A stretch of DNA of 64,000 nucleotides from Microbulbifer sp. TB1203 (GCF_030997045.1 NZ_CP116899.1:2806001-2870000), one strand, 5' to 3'. Numbered from the stretch's first letter, positions 51,664 through 63,573 are shown. The notes: a model not told the origin generated them from the sequence alone. Numbers and translations are program-made.

Positions 51664-53607
51664 ATGCGCAATCCCGGCCTGTATTTAGCCCGTCTACTGC
51701 TCGCGGTATTCCTCGCCGCCACCGCAATTACCGCCCCGGCCCAGGAGGCCGGCCTCAGCGAACAGGAGCTGCGCCAGCTGATGCAGATGGCCGAATACAT
51801 CGGCGTGGACTACCCGGAAGCGGTGAAGGATGGCGAGATCATCAACAGCGGCGAGTACTCGGAGATGGAGGAGTTCGCCCAAGTTCTGGTCGACCGCGGC
51901 CAGCGGCTGTCCCCTTCGCCGGAGGCGGAGAGCATCCGCGGCGAAGCCAAGGCACTGCAGGCGGCTATTGCCGGCAAGGCGAGCCTCGCCGAGGTGCAGA
52001 GCCACACCGCCAAACTGCGCCAGGGGCTGCTGTCCATTTCCCCGGCGTTGTCCCTGCCCCAGTCGCTGCTCAGCCTGGATGAGAGCCGAGCCCTCTACCA
52101 GAAGAACTGCGTCGCCTGCCACGGCCCATCCGGCGAGGGCGATGGCCCGCTGGCGGCACAGCTGGAGCCGCCTCCCACCAACTTCCATGAGCGCGAGCGC
52201 GCGGAGAACCGATCCCTGCTCGGCCTCTACGATGCGATCAGCAACGGCATCGACGGCACCGCCATGACTGCATTCGGCAACCTGACAGACCAGCAGCGCT
52301 GGTCCCTGGCGTTCTATGTAGGCGGACTCGCCTTCGCCGGTGCGGAGCCGGCGACAGCCGACACGCAATTGAGCCTGCAGGACCTGGTGATGTACAGCCC
52401 CGCAGTGCTGCGCAACGACCGCCCGGAAGTGCCCACTGAATCCGTGGCCGCCCTGCGCGCGGACCCGGCGCCGCTGTTCGCGAAAAAAAGCTCTCGGGAT
52501 GGAGACCCCATGGAGACCGCGCGCAGCCAGCTGCAAAAAGCCCTGGACGCCTATCGCCAGGGCGATTACGGCAGCGCCCGTACCCTGGCGATCAGTGCCT
52601 ACCTGGACGGCTTCGAACTGGTTGAAAATACGCTGGACTCCCGCGACGCGAATCTGCGCAGGTCCATCGAGAGCGACCTGCTCGGCCTGCGCGCCCAACT
52701 GAATGCAAACAGCGATCCGCAGCAGGTGGAACAACAGGTAAACGCCGTGCTCGAAAAACTGGATCAGGCCCAGGCGCTGCTGGAGGAATCCAATCTGTCC
52801 GGCACCGCGCTGTTTATCGCCAGCCTGATCATCCTGCTGCGCGAGGGCCTGGAGGCGCTGCTGGTGGTGATCGCACTGACCACCATCCTGATCAAGACCC
52901 AGCGCGGCGATGCCTTGAAATACGTGCATTTCGGCTGGATAACCGCTTTTATCGCCGGCTTCGCCACCTGGGTGCTCGCGCAGAAAGTGATTACCATCAG
53001 CGGAGCGAGCCGCGAGGTGATGGAAGGCGCCGCCGCACTGCTGGCCGCCGCGGTGCTCTTCTATGTGGGCTTCTGGATGCACAGCAAGACCCAGGCCCAG
53101 GAGTGGCAGCAATACATTCAGGACAGCATCAACCGCAACCTGACCGCGGGCACCCTGTGGGGCATCGCCGGGCTGGCGTTTATCGCCGTGTACCGGGAAA
53201 TTTTTGAAACCATCCTGTTCTACCAGTCCCTGCTCACCCAGACCGCCGAGGGGCAGTACAGCGCGCTGTGGGGCGGCATCGCCGCCGGCGCCGCGCTGCT
53301 GGCGGTGGTCGGCTGGGCGCTGGTGCGCTACTCCGCGCGCCTGCCCATCGGTAAATTCTTCTCCACCACCACTTTCGTACTGCTGGCACTGTCGTTCGTG
53401 CTCGCCGGCAAAGCGATCGCCGCATTGCAGGAAGCCGCCCTGGTAGGCATCACCCCGCTGCCGGTGTCCTTCAGCTTCGACTGGTTGGGGATTTATTCCA
53501 CCTGGGAGGGCATCGGCCTGCAGGCGGCCATACTGGTGGCCGCGGCCTGGCTGTTGCTCAAAGGCAGGAATTCCGGGGCTTCGTCCCCGGCAAAATCCAC
53601 CGGTTGA
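51664..53607 (+). CDS. Cytochrome c-fused FTR1-family iron permease
   Basis: This is a 647-aa protein with a signal peptide (ending AQEAG region). A cytochrome c domain carries the heme motif CVACH at residues 149-153 and the likely axial Met in TAMTAFGNL. A helical linker (about 280-375) leads to the permease with seven hydrophobic helices. The iron motif REGLE is at 393-397; the second copy is altered to REIFE (YREIFETILFY). FTR1 proteins take up iron coupled to oxidation; the attached cytochrome could be the electron acceptor. A Fur-box-like site and a strong terminator (53629-53656) bound a one-gene unit. Confidence 0.93.
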   Translation: MRNPGLYLARLLLAVFLAATAITAPAQEAGLSEQELRQLMQMAEYIGVDYPEAVKDGEIINSGEYSEMEEFAQVLVDRGQRLSPSPEAESIRGEAKALQAAIAGKASLAEVQSHTAKLRQGLLSISPALSLPQSLLSLDESRALYQKNCVACHGPSGEGDGPLAAQLEPPPTNFHERERAENRSLLGLYDAISNGIDGTAMTAFGNLTDQQRWSLAFYVGGLAFAGAEPATADTQLSLQDLVMYSPAVLRNDRPEVPTESVAALRADPAPLFAKKSSRDGDPMETARSQLQKALDAYRQGDYGSARTLAISAYLDGFELVENTLDSRDANLRRSIESDLLGLRAQLNANSDPQQVEQQVNAVLEKLDQAQALLEESNLSGTALFIASLIILLREGLEALLVVIALTTILIKTQRGDALKYVHFGWITAFIAGFATWVLAQKVITISGASREVMEGAAALLAAAVLFYVGFWMHSKTQAQEWQQYIQDSINRNLTAGTLWGIAGLAFIAVYREIFETILFYQSLLTQTAEGQYSALWGGIAAGAALLAVVGWALVRYSARLPIGKFFSTTTFVLLALSFVLAGKAIAALQEAALVGITPLPVSFSFDWLGIYSTWEGIGLQAAILVAAAWLLLKGRNSGASSPAKSTG

Positions 53608-53628
53608 GCCGCCGGTAACCTGACGAAA

Positions 53629-53656
53629 ATACCCCGCTCACGCGGGGTATTTTTTT
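53629..53656. terminator. Bidirectional rho-independent terminator
   Basis: ATACCCCGC (53629-53637) / GCGGGGTAT (53642-53650) with a TCAC loop, T-run after and A-run before. It separates the convergent iron permease and zinc-protein genes. Confidence 0.93.
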
Positions 53657-53715
53657 AGTGGTGGGCGGAATAACAAAGACAGAAAAATATTTATTTCTCA
53701 GCAGCTTCCACCGCC

Positions 53716-54795
53716 TCAGCGCAATTTGAACCCGAGCTCCGACTCTATCTGCCCCCGCGACCACAGACTCCAGCCCGACACGCCCTCCAGGGCGAGAGCC
53801 TCGTCCACGACGATTCCCCGGCTCAGGGCCGGCCAGGCCAGCACCGTCGGCGGCACCCCCTCCTCGATCGGGTAAAACAGCTCCGGCGGGGGCAGCATCT
53901 GCTGCAGGCTGCGCAACAGCGGTTGCCAGGCCATGGGCAAAATTGCCTCCGCCAGTTTCCAGGATGGCGCCGGCGTCTGTGCCGCCTGGGCCACCAGGTA
54001 GTGGTAGCGGGCCCACGCAGCCTCCAGCAATGCGGTTTCTCCCAGGTGCAGGCAGCCATCCACCTGGCGTTCGGCACAGAGCAGGCAGATGCCCTCGGGC
54101 AGTGCCAGCTGCTCCGCATCGCGGGCACTCAGTTGCCAGCCCGGTTCTTCCGACGCACAACCGCAATTGGGGCAGCTGCCCTCCGCCTCAGCGGCGGGTG
54201 GCTGCAGCGGCAGCGGATTGGCTCCCGGCTTCCAGTGACAGGCAGAGGCCGAGAAGTAGCTGTCCGCGTGGCTGCGCACATGGGCGGGAAAATCAAATTC
54301 AGCAGAGGCCGAGCCCCGCCCCGCGCTGGCATCCAGGCAGGTTCTACAAACATTGAGGGGACCCTGCGACTGCGCTTCGTTGAGCGATGCCAGGTCCGTA
54401 GCCACCCACACGCTGCGCTCATCGTTTTCCAAGGCTCCGCAGCAGGGGAACAGATGCACCAGCGAGAAAAAATCCCGGCGCCTTTCCGGCTCTGCCAGCT
54501 CCGGCGCCTCGGCGCCGAAAACCATTACCGGGTGACCGCGGTAACGCCAGCCTGCGGCGCAGGGCTCCAGTTCGCCGAGGCTCACCTGGATGCCGGCGCG
54601 CAGCTCCCGCGCCAGCGCCTCTCCGTCCGCGACCGCCGGCTGGTCGGAACCGGTTGCGTCCACGGCATCGTCCGCCACCAATTCCGCCACCGCTTCCGCA
54701 ACGGGGCCGCTCTCGCTGTCTTCGCCGGACTCGGGCGGGCGCACGCTGTCCGCTGCGCCGCGCAGCTTTGCCAACGCCTGTTTCCACAGTGCCAC
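53716..54795 (-). CDS. Cys-rich, probably zinc-binding protein of the ZorAB-like operon
   Basis: This is a 359-aa soluble protein. GTG 54795 is chosen: GAGGAGG lies 7 bases upstream, and it overlaps the ZorB-like stop by one base. After an acidic linker (residues about 20-60) come several Cys pairs: FPCCGALEND, NVCRTCLDA, SCPNCGCA and ICLLCAER; the last two are spaced like a zinc ribbon. There are no membrane segments and no nuclease, helicase or kinase motif. The family is not recognised. It is the last gene of the operon, so it probably acts on or with the proton-channel pair. Confidence 0.8.
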   Translation of the reverse strand: MALWKQALAKLRGAADSVRPPESGEDSESGPVAEAVAELVADDAVDATGSDQPAVADGEALARELRAGIQVSLGELEPCAAGWRYRGHPVMVFGAEAPELAEPERRRDFFSLVHLFPCCGALENDERSVWVATDLASLNEAQSQGPLNVCRTCLDASAGRGSASAEFDFPAHVRSHADSYFSASACHWKPGANPLPLQPPAAEAEGSCPNCGCASEEPGWQLSARDAEQLALPEGICLLCAERQVDGCLHLGETALLEAAWARYHYLVAQAAQTPAPSWKLAEAILPMAWQPLLRSLQQMLPPPELFYPIEEGVPPTVLAWPALSRGIVVDEALALEGVSGWSLWSRGQIESELGFKLR

Positions 54796-55499
54796 TATAG
54801 GGCCTCCTCTAAGATTCGGTGGATCTGCGCTTCCGAGTTGGTTATCACGCGAAAGGCGACCCGCTTGGATTTCTCTGGGTCCTCGCTGCCGTCGGCGCGC
54901 AGAACCGGACGGGCGGACGAGTAGCCTACCGCGGCCACCAGTGCCAACATGCCGGGAACCTCTTCCGCCGGCACAAGGCTGTGAACAAAACGCAACACCT
55001 CCCGCGAGCGGTTCTGGGACAGGCGCAGGTTGTTGAAGTAGTTTTCGCTGCGGCTCCCCCCGGTGCCCCACTCGGAGCTGGTGTGCCCCTCGATATGGAT
55101 CGCCCGGACGGAGTCCAGATAGGGTTTCAGCGCGGCCAGGTAGCGCGGGAAAAAGTTTTCCATCACCTTCTGGGCATCCCCGTTCATCTCCGCGGCGCCG
55201 GTCTGGAACATGGCGTCGGAGTTGTTGAAGGCGATGGTCAGGCTGTCCTTGTCGATGGCGGCTCCCCAGTGTTGCAGGTCGCCTTCAAACTCCCTCACCA
55301 GTGTCTGGTAAATCGCCAGCTGGTTGTCGCGATAGGACTGGGCCAGCGCTCGAATTTTTTCCCGCTCCTCCATCATCGAGCGCATCATCACTATGGAGAT
55401 GCACAAAAAAACCATCATCAGCCCGGCCATCAGGTCCGAGACGCTGAGCCACTCGCCCTCTTCAGTCGGGCGCAGGCGCGAAGAGAGGCTAGCCGGCAT
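54795..55499 (-). CDS. ZorB-like (MotB/OmpA-type) stator protein
   Basis: This is a 234-aa protein with one transmembrane helix in EWLSVSDLMAGLMMVFLCISIVM-type layout; Asp22 is placed as the proton-binding Asp of MotB/ZorB. A short coiled coil follows, and then an OmpA-type peptidoglycan-binding domain with IHIEGHTSSEW, YFNNLRLSQNRSREVLRFV and VGYSSARPV. The sequence style (SVSDLMAGLMMVF, LSQNRSREVL) is close to Zorya ZorB. It overlaps the ZorA-like gene by 11 bases, so the two are made together. It probably forms an H+-driven motor anchored to the cell wall. Confidence 0.9.
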   Translation of the reverse strand: MPASLSSRLRPTEEGEWLSVSDLMAGLMMVFLCISIVMMRSMMEEREKIRALAQSYRDNQLAIYQTLVREFEGDLQHWGAAIDKDSLTIAFNNSDAMFQTGAAEMNGDAQKVMENFFPRYLAALKPYLDSVRAIHIEGHTSSEWGTGGSRSENYFNNLRLSQNRSREVLRFVHSLVPAEEVPGMLALVAAVGYSSARPVLRADGSEDPEKSKRVAFRVITNSEAQIHRILEEAL

Positions 55500-56796
55500 A
55501 TTCCAGGTCCCGCTGTTGTATCCGCCGCATCTGCGCCACCAACTGGCGATAATCCCGAGTGAACTGCCCGCTGATGGTGGCCAGGGACTCGCCCATGGCG
55601 GCGAGCACCTGTTCCACCTGCTCCGCCATCACCTTGTCCATTTGCTCGTATTGGCGGCGAATGGAGATATCCGTATCCTGCAATTCCTTGCGGATCACCT
55701 CGGTGAGGACCTGCAACATCTCCCGGTGGGTAGTGGCGATCATCTGCGCCAGTTCCCGCATCGACTCCCGGTGTGCCTGCGCGGAGGTTCCCACCAGTTT
55801 CTGCAGGGCCTCGGGGTCCAATTCCTGAAGATTTTCCAGCGCCGCAGACAAATACCGGAAGCGCTCCGCCAGCGCGTCACCCTGACTCTCGAGTTGTGCG
55901 CTGATCGCCGAGAGGTTCTCGTCCACCCGCTGCTGCGCGGCCGCAACGCCCTGTGACAGCTGCTCGATAACTGGCGGTAGTTGCGGCGCCAGTTCCGCCA
56001 GCTGCCGCACCGACTCGTGCTGCGCATCCAACAGCTGGTTCAACTGCGCCGCCTGCTGCCCCTGCCGCTCCAACAGTTCATCCAGCCCGCGGTACATATG
56101 CGGCAGCTCGGCTATTTTGTCGTATACCTGTGCGAGCACGGCCTGCTGGTCGATCAGCTGCCGCTGGCTCTCGTCGCAACGCTGGCTCCAGGATTCCACC
56201 CGCGCGGCATGTTCTCGGTACTCAGCCGCGGCGGCGCCGAGCGCAGGTTCCAGTTCGGAAAGCTGTGCGCAAAAACTCTGCAGGTTGTTCCCGAACTGCG
56301 CCTGCAGGCCCTGATTGAACTGTGCCACCACCTGCTCCAGTTGGCCAACCAGCTCCACCGCGGATCGTTGGGCAAAATTATCCAGCGAGTCGCGCAGCAC
56401 CAGCAGGTTTCGATTCAGGTCGTCGATGGTGGCAGTTTCCTGAACGGGGTCCGACGGCAACCTCAGCATACGGCTGAAAACCCGCAACAGCAGGGACAGC
56501 GCCAGCCCGACCACACTGGTGATAAAGGCTGTTTTCAGCCCTTCCATAAGCTCCGCGATACTGCGGTCGATATCCTCCAGGGAGAATTCGTAGAGACCGA
56601 TAATAATGCCGACAAATGTACCGAGAATACCCAGGGAGGTGAGAAAGCCAGGGCCCTGGTCCACAAAATCCCGCCCGCGGCCCGAGAAGCGCAACAGCAT
56701 TGCGAGGGAAAAAATCGACAGCATCAGCAGGATAAACCCCTCGGTGACCACTGCGGGGGTTAGCGACAAAAACATCTGGTGTAATAATCCCGACAT
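55489..56796 (-). CDS. ZorA-like (MotA/ExbB-type) proton channel with long coiled-coil tail
   Basis: This is a 435-aa protein. Three hydrophobic helices occupy residues about 15-35, 48-70 (PGFLTSLGILGTFVGIIIGL, the ZorA/MotA hallmark) and 86-106 (LKTAFITSVVGLALSLLL). Residues about 110-430 are an almost unbroken coiled coil rich in Gln, Glu and Leu projecting into the cytosol. Zorya ZorA has the same plan with a longer tail (about 700 aa). It starts 3 bases after the methyltransferase-like gene stop. It should pair with the ZorB-like protein as a proton-driven motor that signals through its tail. Confidence 0.9.
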   Translation of the reverse strand: MSGLLHQMFLSLTPAVVTEGFILLMLSIFSLAMLLRFSGRGRDFVDQGPGFLTSLGILGTFVGIIIGLYEFSLEDIDRSIAELMEGLKTAFITSVVGLALSLLLRVFSRMLRLPSDPVQETATIDDLNRNLLVLRDSLDNFAQRSAVELVGQLEQVVAQFNQGLQAQFGNNLQSFCAQLSELEPALGAAAAEYREHAARVESWSQRCDESQRQLIDQQAVLAQVYDKIAELPHMYRGLDELLERQGQQAAQLNQLLDAQHESVRQLAELAPQLPPVIEQLSQGVAAAQQRVDENLSAISAQLESQGDALAERFRYLSAALENLQELDPEALQKLVGTSAQAHRESMRELAQMIATTHREMLQVLTEVIRKELQDTDISIRRQYEQMDKVMAEQVEQVLAAMGESLATISGQFTRDYRQLVAQMRRIQQRDLEYAG

Positions 56797-56799
56797 CCA

Positions 56800-58023
56800 C
56801 TATGCCTCAGAGAATTTCTTTAAGATAAATTCGTGATAGAAGGCTCCACTCGGCAGCTTGCCGTGGCCCTGGTCCACCAATTGCAGACGCGGCAGGGCGC
56901 GGATAATTTCCGCCAGGTTGTTGAAATGGGCCCGCTCATCCCCGGGTGGGAACTCCTTCACCAGCACCCGTTCGTCTACCTGTATCTCGAAAACCGCGGG
57001 CTTCTGCGGTAACCGCTCCCGCTTGCAAAACACCATGTGCAACAGCCCACCGGTCTTCAGCTTTGACACCAGCAGTTCACTCAGTACCGATGCCTCATCA
57101 GGGCTGTAAAAGCCAATAATGTCCCAGGCCAGAATCGCATCGCACTCTGCAAGCCCGGAAAACTTACCAAAAGCCGCGCGTATCGCCGAGCAGCCGTCCT
57201 CGCCGCGCTGCTTGTGCCATTGAATGGCCGCGTGCATGTCCAGCACGAACAGCTCGCCCACCTGTTTCTGCAACGCGTCCACATTGCGCCCGCTCCTGGG
57301 CCCGCAATCCATCACCCTGCTGACCGGTGACCTGCGCGCCGCTCTCATTGCCGTCGACAGGCCGGACAGCGACAGCGCCTCGCCAGCTTCCGCCGCGGTA
57401 AAATAGGTCGATACATCCGATGCGCCGCCCGGGCGGACTTTTCCCCGAGAATCGTTACCGTCAAATTCAAAAATATGTTCGATAAGATCCTTGCGCATTC
57501 CCTGTCGCTGCAACAGTGAATTGCTCAGGCTGAAGCGCCCCAGGCTCTGCGTCAGGGCCACGGTCGAGTGGCGCTGGCAGGGAATCCGGGGGTAATGCGG
57601 GGCCTCGGCCGTTTCGTAGGTGAAATCCTGCAACAGGCGGAATCTCGCGGGCCCCTGCGGCGCGGTACCGGTGTATATCATGGCGTGCAGCAGCGTGCCG
57701 GGTTTCAGGTTCGGCTGGAGCAGTTCGATCAGATGCTCAATCAACTCGGTGCTCATAAAGTTGAGCAGGTCCCAGCAGAGCACGACGTCAAATTTTATTC
57801 GCGAGGGCTTGGCCACCAAGTGGTCTTGCAGGGCGCCTTTGAGATCCGGGTTCTGTTGATTCTCCGCAAAGAATTCGATCAGGTCCTCAATGTAGCAGGG
57901 ACAGTTCATCTGCAGGAAAGCCTGGGTAGTCCCTACCGCCAGTGACCCCAGATCCAGTATGCGAAATCCCGGCTGAATAATTTCCCGGCTGAGCGCCGCC
58001 AAGCCGAAAGAGTGATGCTGCAT
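56800..58023 (-). CDS. Protein with two methyltransferase-like domains
   Basis: This is a 407-aa protein starting at ATG 58023 (GGGAAG about 7 bases upstream). Two repeats of a Rossmann-type SAM-binding fold are visible. The first has ILDLGSLAVGTTQAFLQ and FDVVLCWDLLNFM followed by LLQPNLKPGTLLHAMIY; the second has VMDCGPRSGRNVDALQ, LFVLDMHAAIQW and CDAILAWDIIGFY followed by LKTGGLLHMVF. The glycine loops (GSLAVGT, GPRSGRN) are imperfect compared with active enzymes, so one or both halves may bind without catalysis. It precedes the ZorA-like gene by 3 bases and is coupled to it. Confidence 0.78.
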   Translation of the reverse strand: MQHHSFGLAALSREIIQPGFRILDLGSLAVGTTQAFLQMNCPCYIEDLIEFFAENQQNPDLKGALQDHLVAKPSRIKFDVVLCWDLLNFMSTELIEHLIELLQPNLKPGTLLHAMIYTGTAPQGPARFRLLQDFTYETAEAPHYPRIPCQRHSTVALTQSLGRFSLSNSLLQRQGMRKDLIEHIFEFDGNDSRGKVRPGGASDVSTYFTAAEAGEALSLSGLSTAMRAARRSPVSRVMDCGPRSGRNVDALQKQVGELFVLDMHAAIQWHKQRGEDGCSAIRAAFGKFSGLAECDAILAWDIIGFYSPDEASVLSELLVSKLKTGGLLHMVFCKRERLPQKPAVFEIQVDERVLVKEFPPGDERAHFNNLAEIIRALPRLQLVDQGHGKLPSGAFYHEFILKKFSEA

Positions 58024-58167
58024 GCAATACTTCCCGAAACACCACAAGGAAAAATCGCGGCCGCGTCATGCCGACCGGCACCACTTGACCGCGGTTTAGC
58101 AGGAAGCGGGTTCACTAAGTGGAACGCAATAATTGTGAAACCGCTTCTGGCATCTTTCCCGGTACGA

Positions 58168-58797
58168 TCAGTCGCTGGTCACCAGCTCAGCCGGGCTGTC
58201 GGAGGTTTCGGTAGCGGCGCTCTTGGAGGAGAAAAGGCCGCTGCTTTTGGCTGCACTTCCCTTTCCGGCCTTCTTCTTGCCATCGTTCTCATTGTCCCGC
58301 GGCGGTAAATTGGGGTGTACCAGCTTTTCTTTGAAATCGCTGGTGCGCTCTTTCATTTCCGCATCGGTATCCACCATATCCATGGAGCCGCGGAACTTAC
58401 CGCCGTCGTCCAGTTGGATGCGCGGCGCTATCAGGTTGCCCTTGACCACTGCTGTGCGGCGGATTTCAATCAGCTCTTCTGCCAGGGCATCGCCGGTGAG
58501 GGCGCCTTCCACGGTGATGTTCTTCGCGTGAATATTGGCATTCAGCTCACCACCGGCGCCCACGGAGAGATTATGCCCCTCCATGATTACGGTGCCCTCG
58601 ACAGTGCCTTCGATATGCAGGCTCTCGTTACCGATCAGTTCACCGCGGAACTTGATGTTTTTTCCGATTACAGACTTTTCAGCCTCTTCGCCCATCCGCG
58701 GGCCGCGCTGGGGGGCGGAGTTACCCTGATCGATAAATCCATCCAGAAAGCTGTTGGAGCTCTCTTCCTTCGGCTTTGCCTGCTCTTCATTTGCCAT
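58168..58797 (-). CDS. Bactofilin
   Basis: This 209-aa cytoskeletal polymer protein starts at ATG 58797 behind AAGGAG. Residues about 45-140 form the right-handed beta-helix, visible as repeating turns (IGKNIKFRGELIGNESLHIE, GTVEGTVIMEGHNL, ANIHAKNITVEGALTGD). The tails are disordered: an acidic N-terminus, and a C-terminus rich in Lys, Ser and Ala. Bactofilins scaffold wall-modifying or polar complexes. It lies 144 bp upstream of the methyltransferase/ZorAB-like genes on the same strand; a shared transcript is likely but not certain. Confidence 0.9.
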   Translation of the reverse strand: MANEEQAKPKEESSNSFLDGFIDQGNSAPQRGPRMGEEAEKSVIGKNIKFRGELIGNESLHIEGTVEGTVIMEGHNLSVGAGGELNANIHAKNITVEGALTGDALAEELIEIRRTAVVKGNLIAPRIQLDDGGKFRGSMDMVDTDAEMKERTSDFKEKLVHPNLPPRDNENDGKKKAGKGSAAKSSGLFSSKSAATETSDSPAELVTSD

Positions 58798-58912
58798 GTT
58801 GTACTTACTCCTTAGAGTTGGGATAGCTGGTTGGTTGCCCCGTTTGTCATACATCGCACAAAGTTCCGGGCAGAGTTCCACTCGCCGTCTGCGCAGCGAT
58901 GTAGGCGCATGA

Positions 58913-59362
58913 TTATACGGACGACAAGTCACGGGCACTTGTCGCGAGAGTCATTTTTTTGGGTGCCAGTATCGGGTTTTTGTTTGCTGTGTGATAAAGG
59001 TCACATTTTCCAGGTAACCATTTTTGGCGTGAAAAGATTTGCAAGTGCCGGGCCATCTTTGCCGGGCAGTGAGGATCTCGAGAAACTCTGCCGGGGACAA
59101 CCGGCGGCGGGGGGCTTTGCAGTCGGGCTTCTTTAATTGCGCTTTCGGCGCTGGGGGGGAGAGCCATCCAGAGCCCTGACGGCGCATAGGCCTTGAACTG
59201 GGCAAAATAGTTTTTTCCGGCTTTGCCGGAGATATCTGCACAAAACTGTTTCTCTTCAACCGACAGAAGGAGGGGTGCCCGGCCATCGCCGGCAGGCTCC
59301 AGGCTCTCGTGGCGCACCGGCGGGCAGTGGTCGGCGAGCAGTTGGATTTCCTCGAACTGCAT
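58913..59362 (-). CDS. Possible hypothetical protein
   Basis: This is a 149-aa frame starting at ATG 59362. The first 100 residues (MQFEEIQLLADHCPP, then LSVEEKQFCADISGKAGKNY and FAQFKAYAPSGLWMALPP) have a balanced, protein-like composition. The tail is basic and less convincing. There is no good ribosome site (AGG directly abuts the ATG) and no recognised family. The same bases read on the + strand give nothing better. Treat as uncertain. Confidence 0.35.
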   Translation of the reverse strand: MQFEEIQLLADHCPPVRHESLEPAGDGRAPLLLSVEEKQFCADISGKAGKNYFAQFKAYAPSGLWMALPPSAESAIKEARLQSPPPPVVPGRVSRDPHCPAKMARHLQIFSRQKWLPGKCDLYHTANKNPILAPKKMTLATSARDLSSV

Positions 59363-59511
59363 CCTGCAACAAATACATGTCGAAGTGCTCGTGACCAGCC
59401 GGCGGGGAAACCTTTCGCATCTATCCCTCACCGTTTGCCTGATTAAGTTTTTACTCAAACCGGAACTCAATGGCATTGGGAATTGGTTTGTGTTTTGTGC
59501 TTTCTGAGAAC

Positions 59512-59935
59512 TTGATCGCGGCCATGGGCCGCTCCTACAGGGAGGGAGTGAGATTACTTTGTAGGAGCGGCGGGGCGGCCATCCGCCCATGGCCGCGATC
59601 GATCTTTGAATCAGCCACTGCGTTGGCTACCGGCGCCCTGTAGGAGCGGCCGCTGGCCGCGATCGGGGTTGGATTCGGTACGGTGAGGAAGAGGCTGTTA
59701 ACTTCTGCCTCGCCATCCCTGGCGCGGCTTCTAAGTGTTCGAACCTGCCCCGGCCCGGCCATCCCTGGCCGGTCGCCCTAGAGCGCGCGAAGCTGCGCTT
59801 CGCAAACGCGCTCTGGGGCCCTACTCTGATCGCGGCACATCCCTGTGCCGCGCCCCTACGGGCGCCTGCGGCGTCCAAATCGGCTTTCCTGCCGATTTGT
59901 CACGATGTTCGGCAGTAGGCGTTTGTGCAATCTGT
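59512..59935. repeat. Cluster of family C repeats and hairpins downstream of the rRNA operon
   Basis: 59512-59666 holds three family C copies (GATCGCGGCCATGGGCCGCTC; TGTAGGAGCGGCGGGGCGGC; TGTAGGAGCGGCCGCTGGCC). Further hairpins: AGAGCGCGCGAAGC with the CGCGCTCT end (59770-59815), GCGGCACATCCCTGTGCCGC, and AAATCGGC/GCCGATTT near 59880. No gene was found here. Confidence 0.75.
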
Positions 59936-59944
59936 AAATAAAAA

Positions 59945-59970
59945 AAGGGCCACCCGCTTGGGTGGCCCTT
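59945..59970 (-). terminator. rRNA operon terminator
   Basis: AAGGGCCACCC / GGGTGGCCCTT with a GCTT loop, flanked by A- and T-rich runs, 14 bp downstream of the 5S gene on the minus strand. Confidence 0.93.
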
Positions 59971-59984
59971 ATTTTTATTTAGAA

Positions 59985-60102
59985 GCCTGACGATGACCTA
60001 CTCTCACATGGGGAGACCCCACACTACCATCGGCGATGCTGCGTTTCACTACTGAGTTCGGCATGGGATCAGGTGGTTCCACAGCTCTATGGTCGTCAGG
60101 CA
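59985..60102 (-). rRNA. rrf: 5S ribosomal RNA
   Basis: 118 nt. The minus strand starts TGCCTGACGACCATAGAG and ends with the complementary GGTCATCGTCAGGC; CCGAACTCAGTAGTGAAACG and GGTAGTGTGGGG are the conserved internal parts. It is the last gene of the rRNA operon, 265 nt after 23S. Confidence 0.97.
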
Positions 60103-60367
60103 AACTGGCTTGGGTTGGCTTGGTCTTATGAGCGGTTGCTCTGCACTGCCGTCTGACTGTCCGTTTGCCGCTGATTTTCCAGCGTTACAGTCAACCCAAA
60201 TAAGTCGGTAAAACAATCTGTAGTAATACACCGCAAGGCCGCTCTTTCAAGCGTCGTCTGCGCGTCTCTCTGACTTCACAATCCCGCTTCACTTCGAGCC
60301 TCAACTTTAAGTTTTCACTCAAGTCTTCACTCTCCGCTCAGCAGTCGTCAGTAACCATCTCTGTTGT

Positions 60368-63400
<3,033 letters not shown>

Positions 63401-63573
63401 ATACAACACAAACGACTACTTAACGACTTTGTATTCAAGTGCCGATAAACACTTGAACACCGGATTGTGTGCTTGAGAGACACACATTTCTATTGATGTT
63501 AAGTTTTTGCTATTCTTGCGAATAACAGCAACCTAACCTCGCCTTGCAGTGTATTACTACAAATTGTTTCACC

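Noticed and set aside
53716..58797. Classical Zorya type I or II system
   Set aside because: ZorA-like and ZorB-like genes are present, but ZorC, the ZorD helicase and the ZorE HNH nuclease are absent from both flanks.
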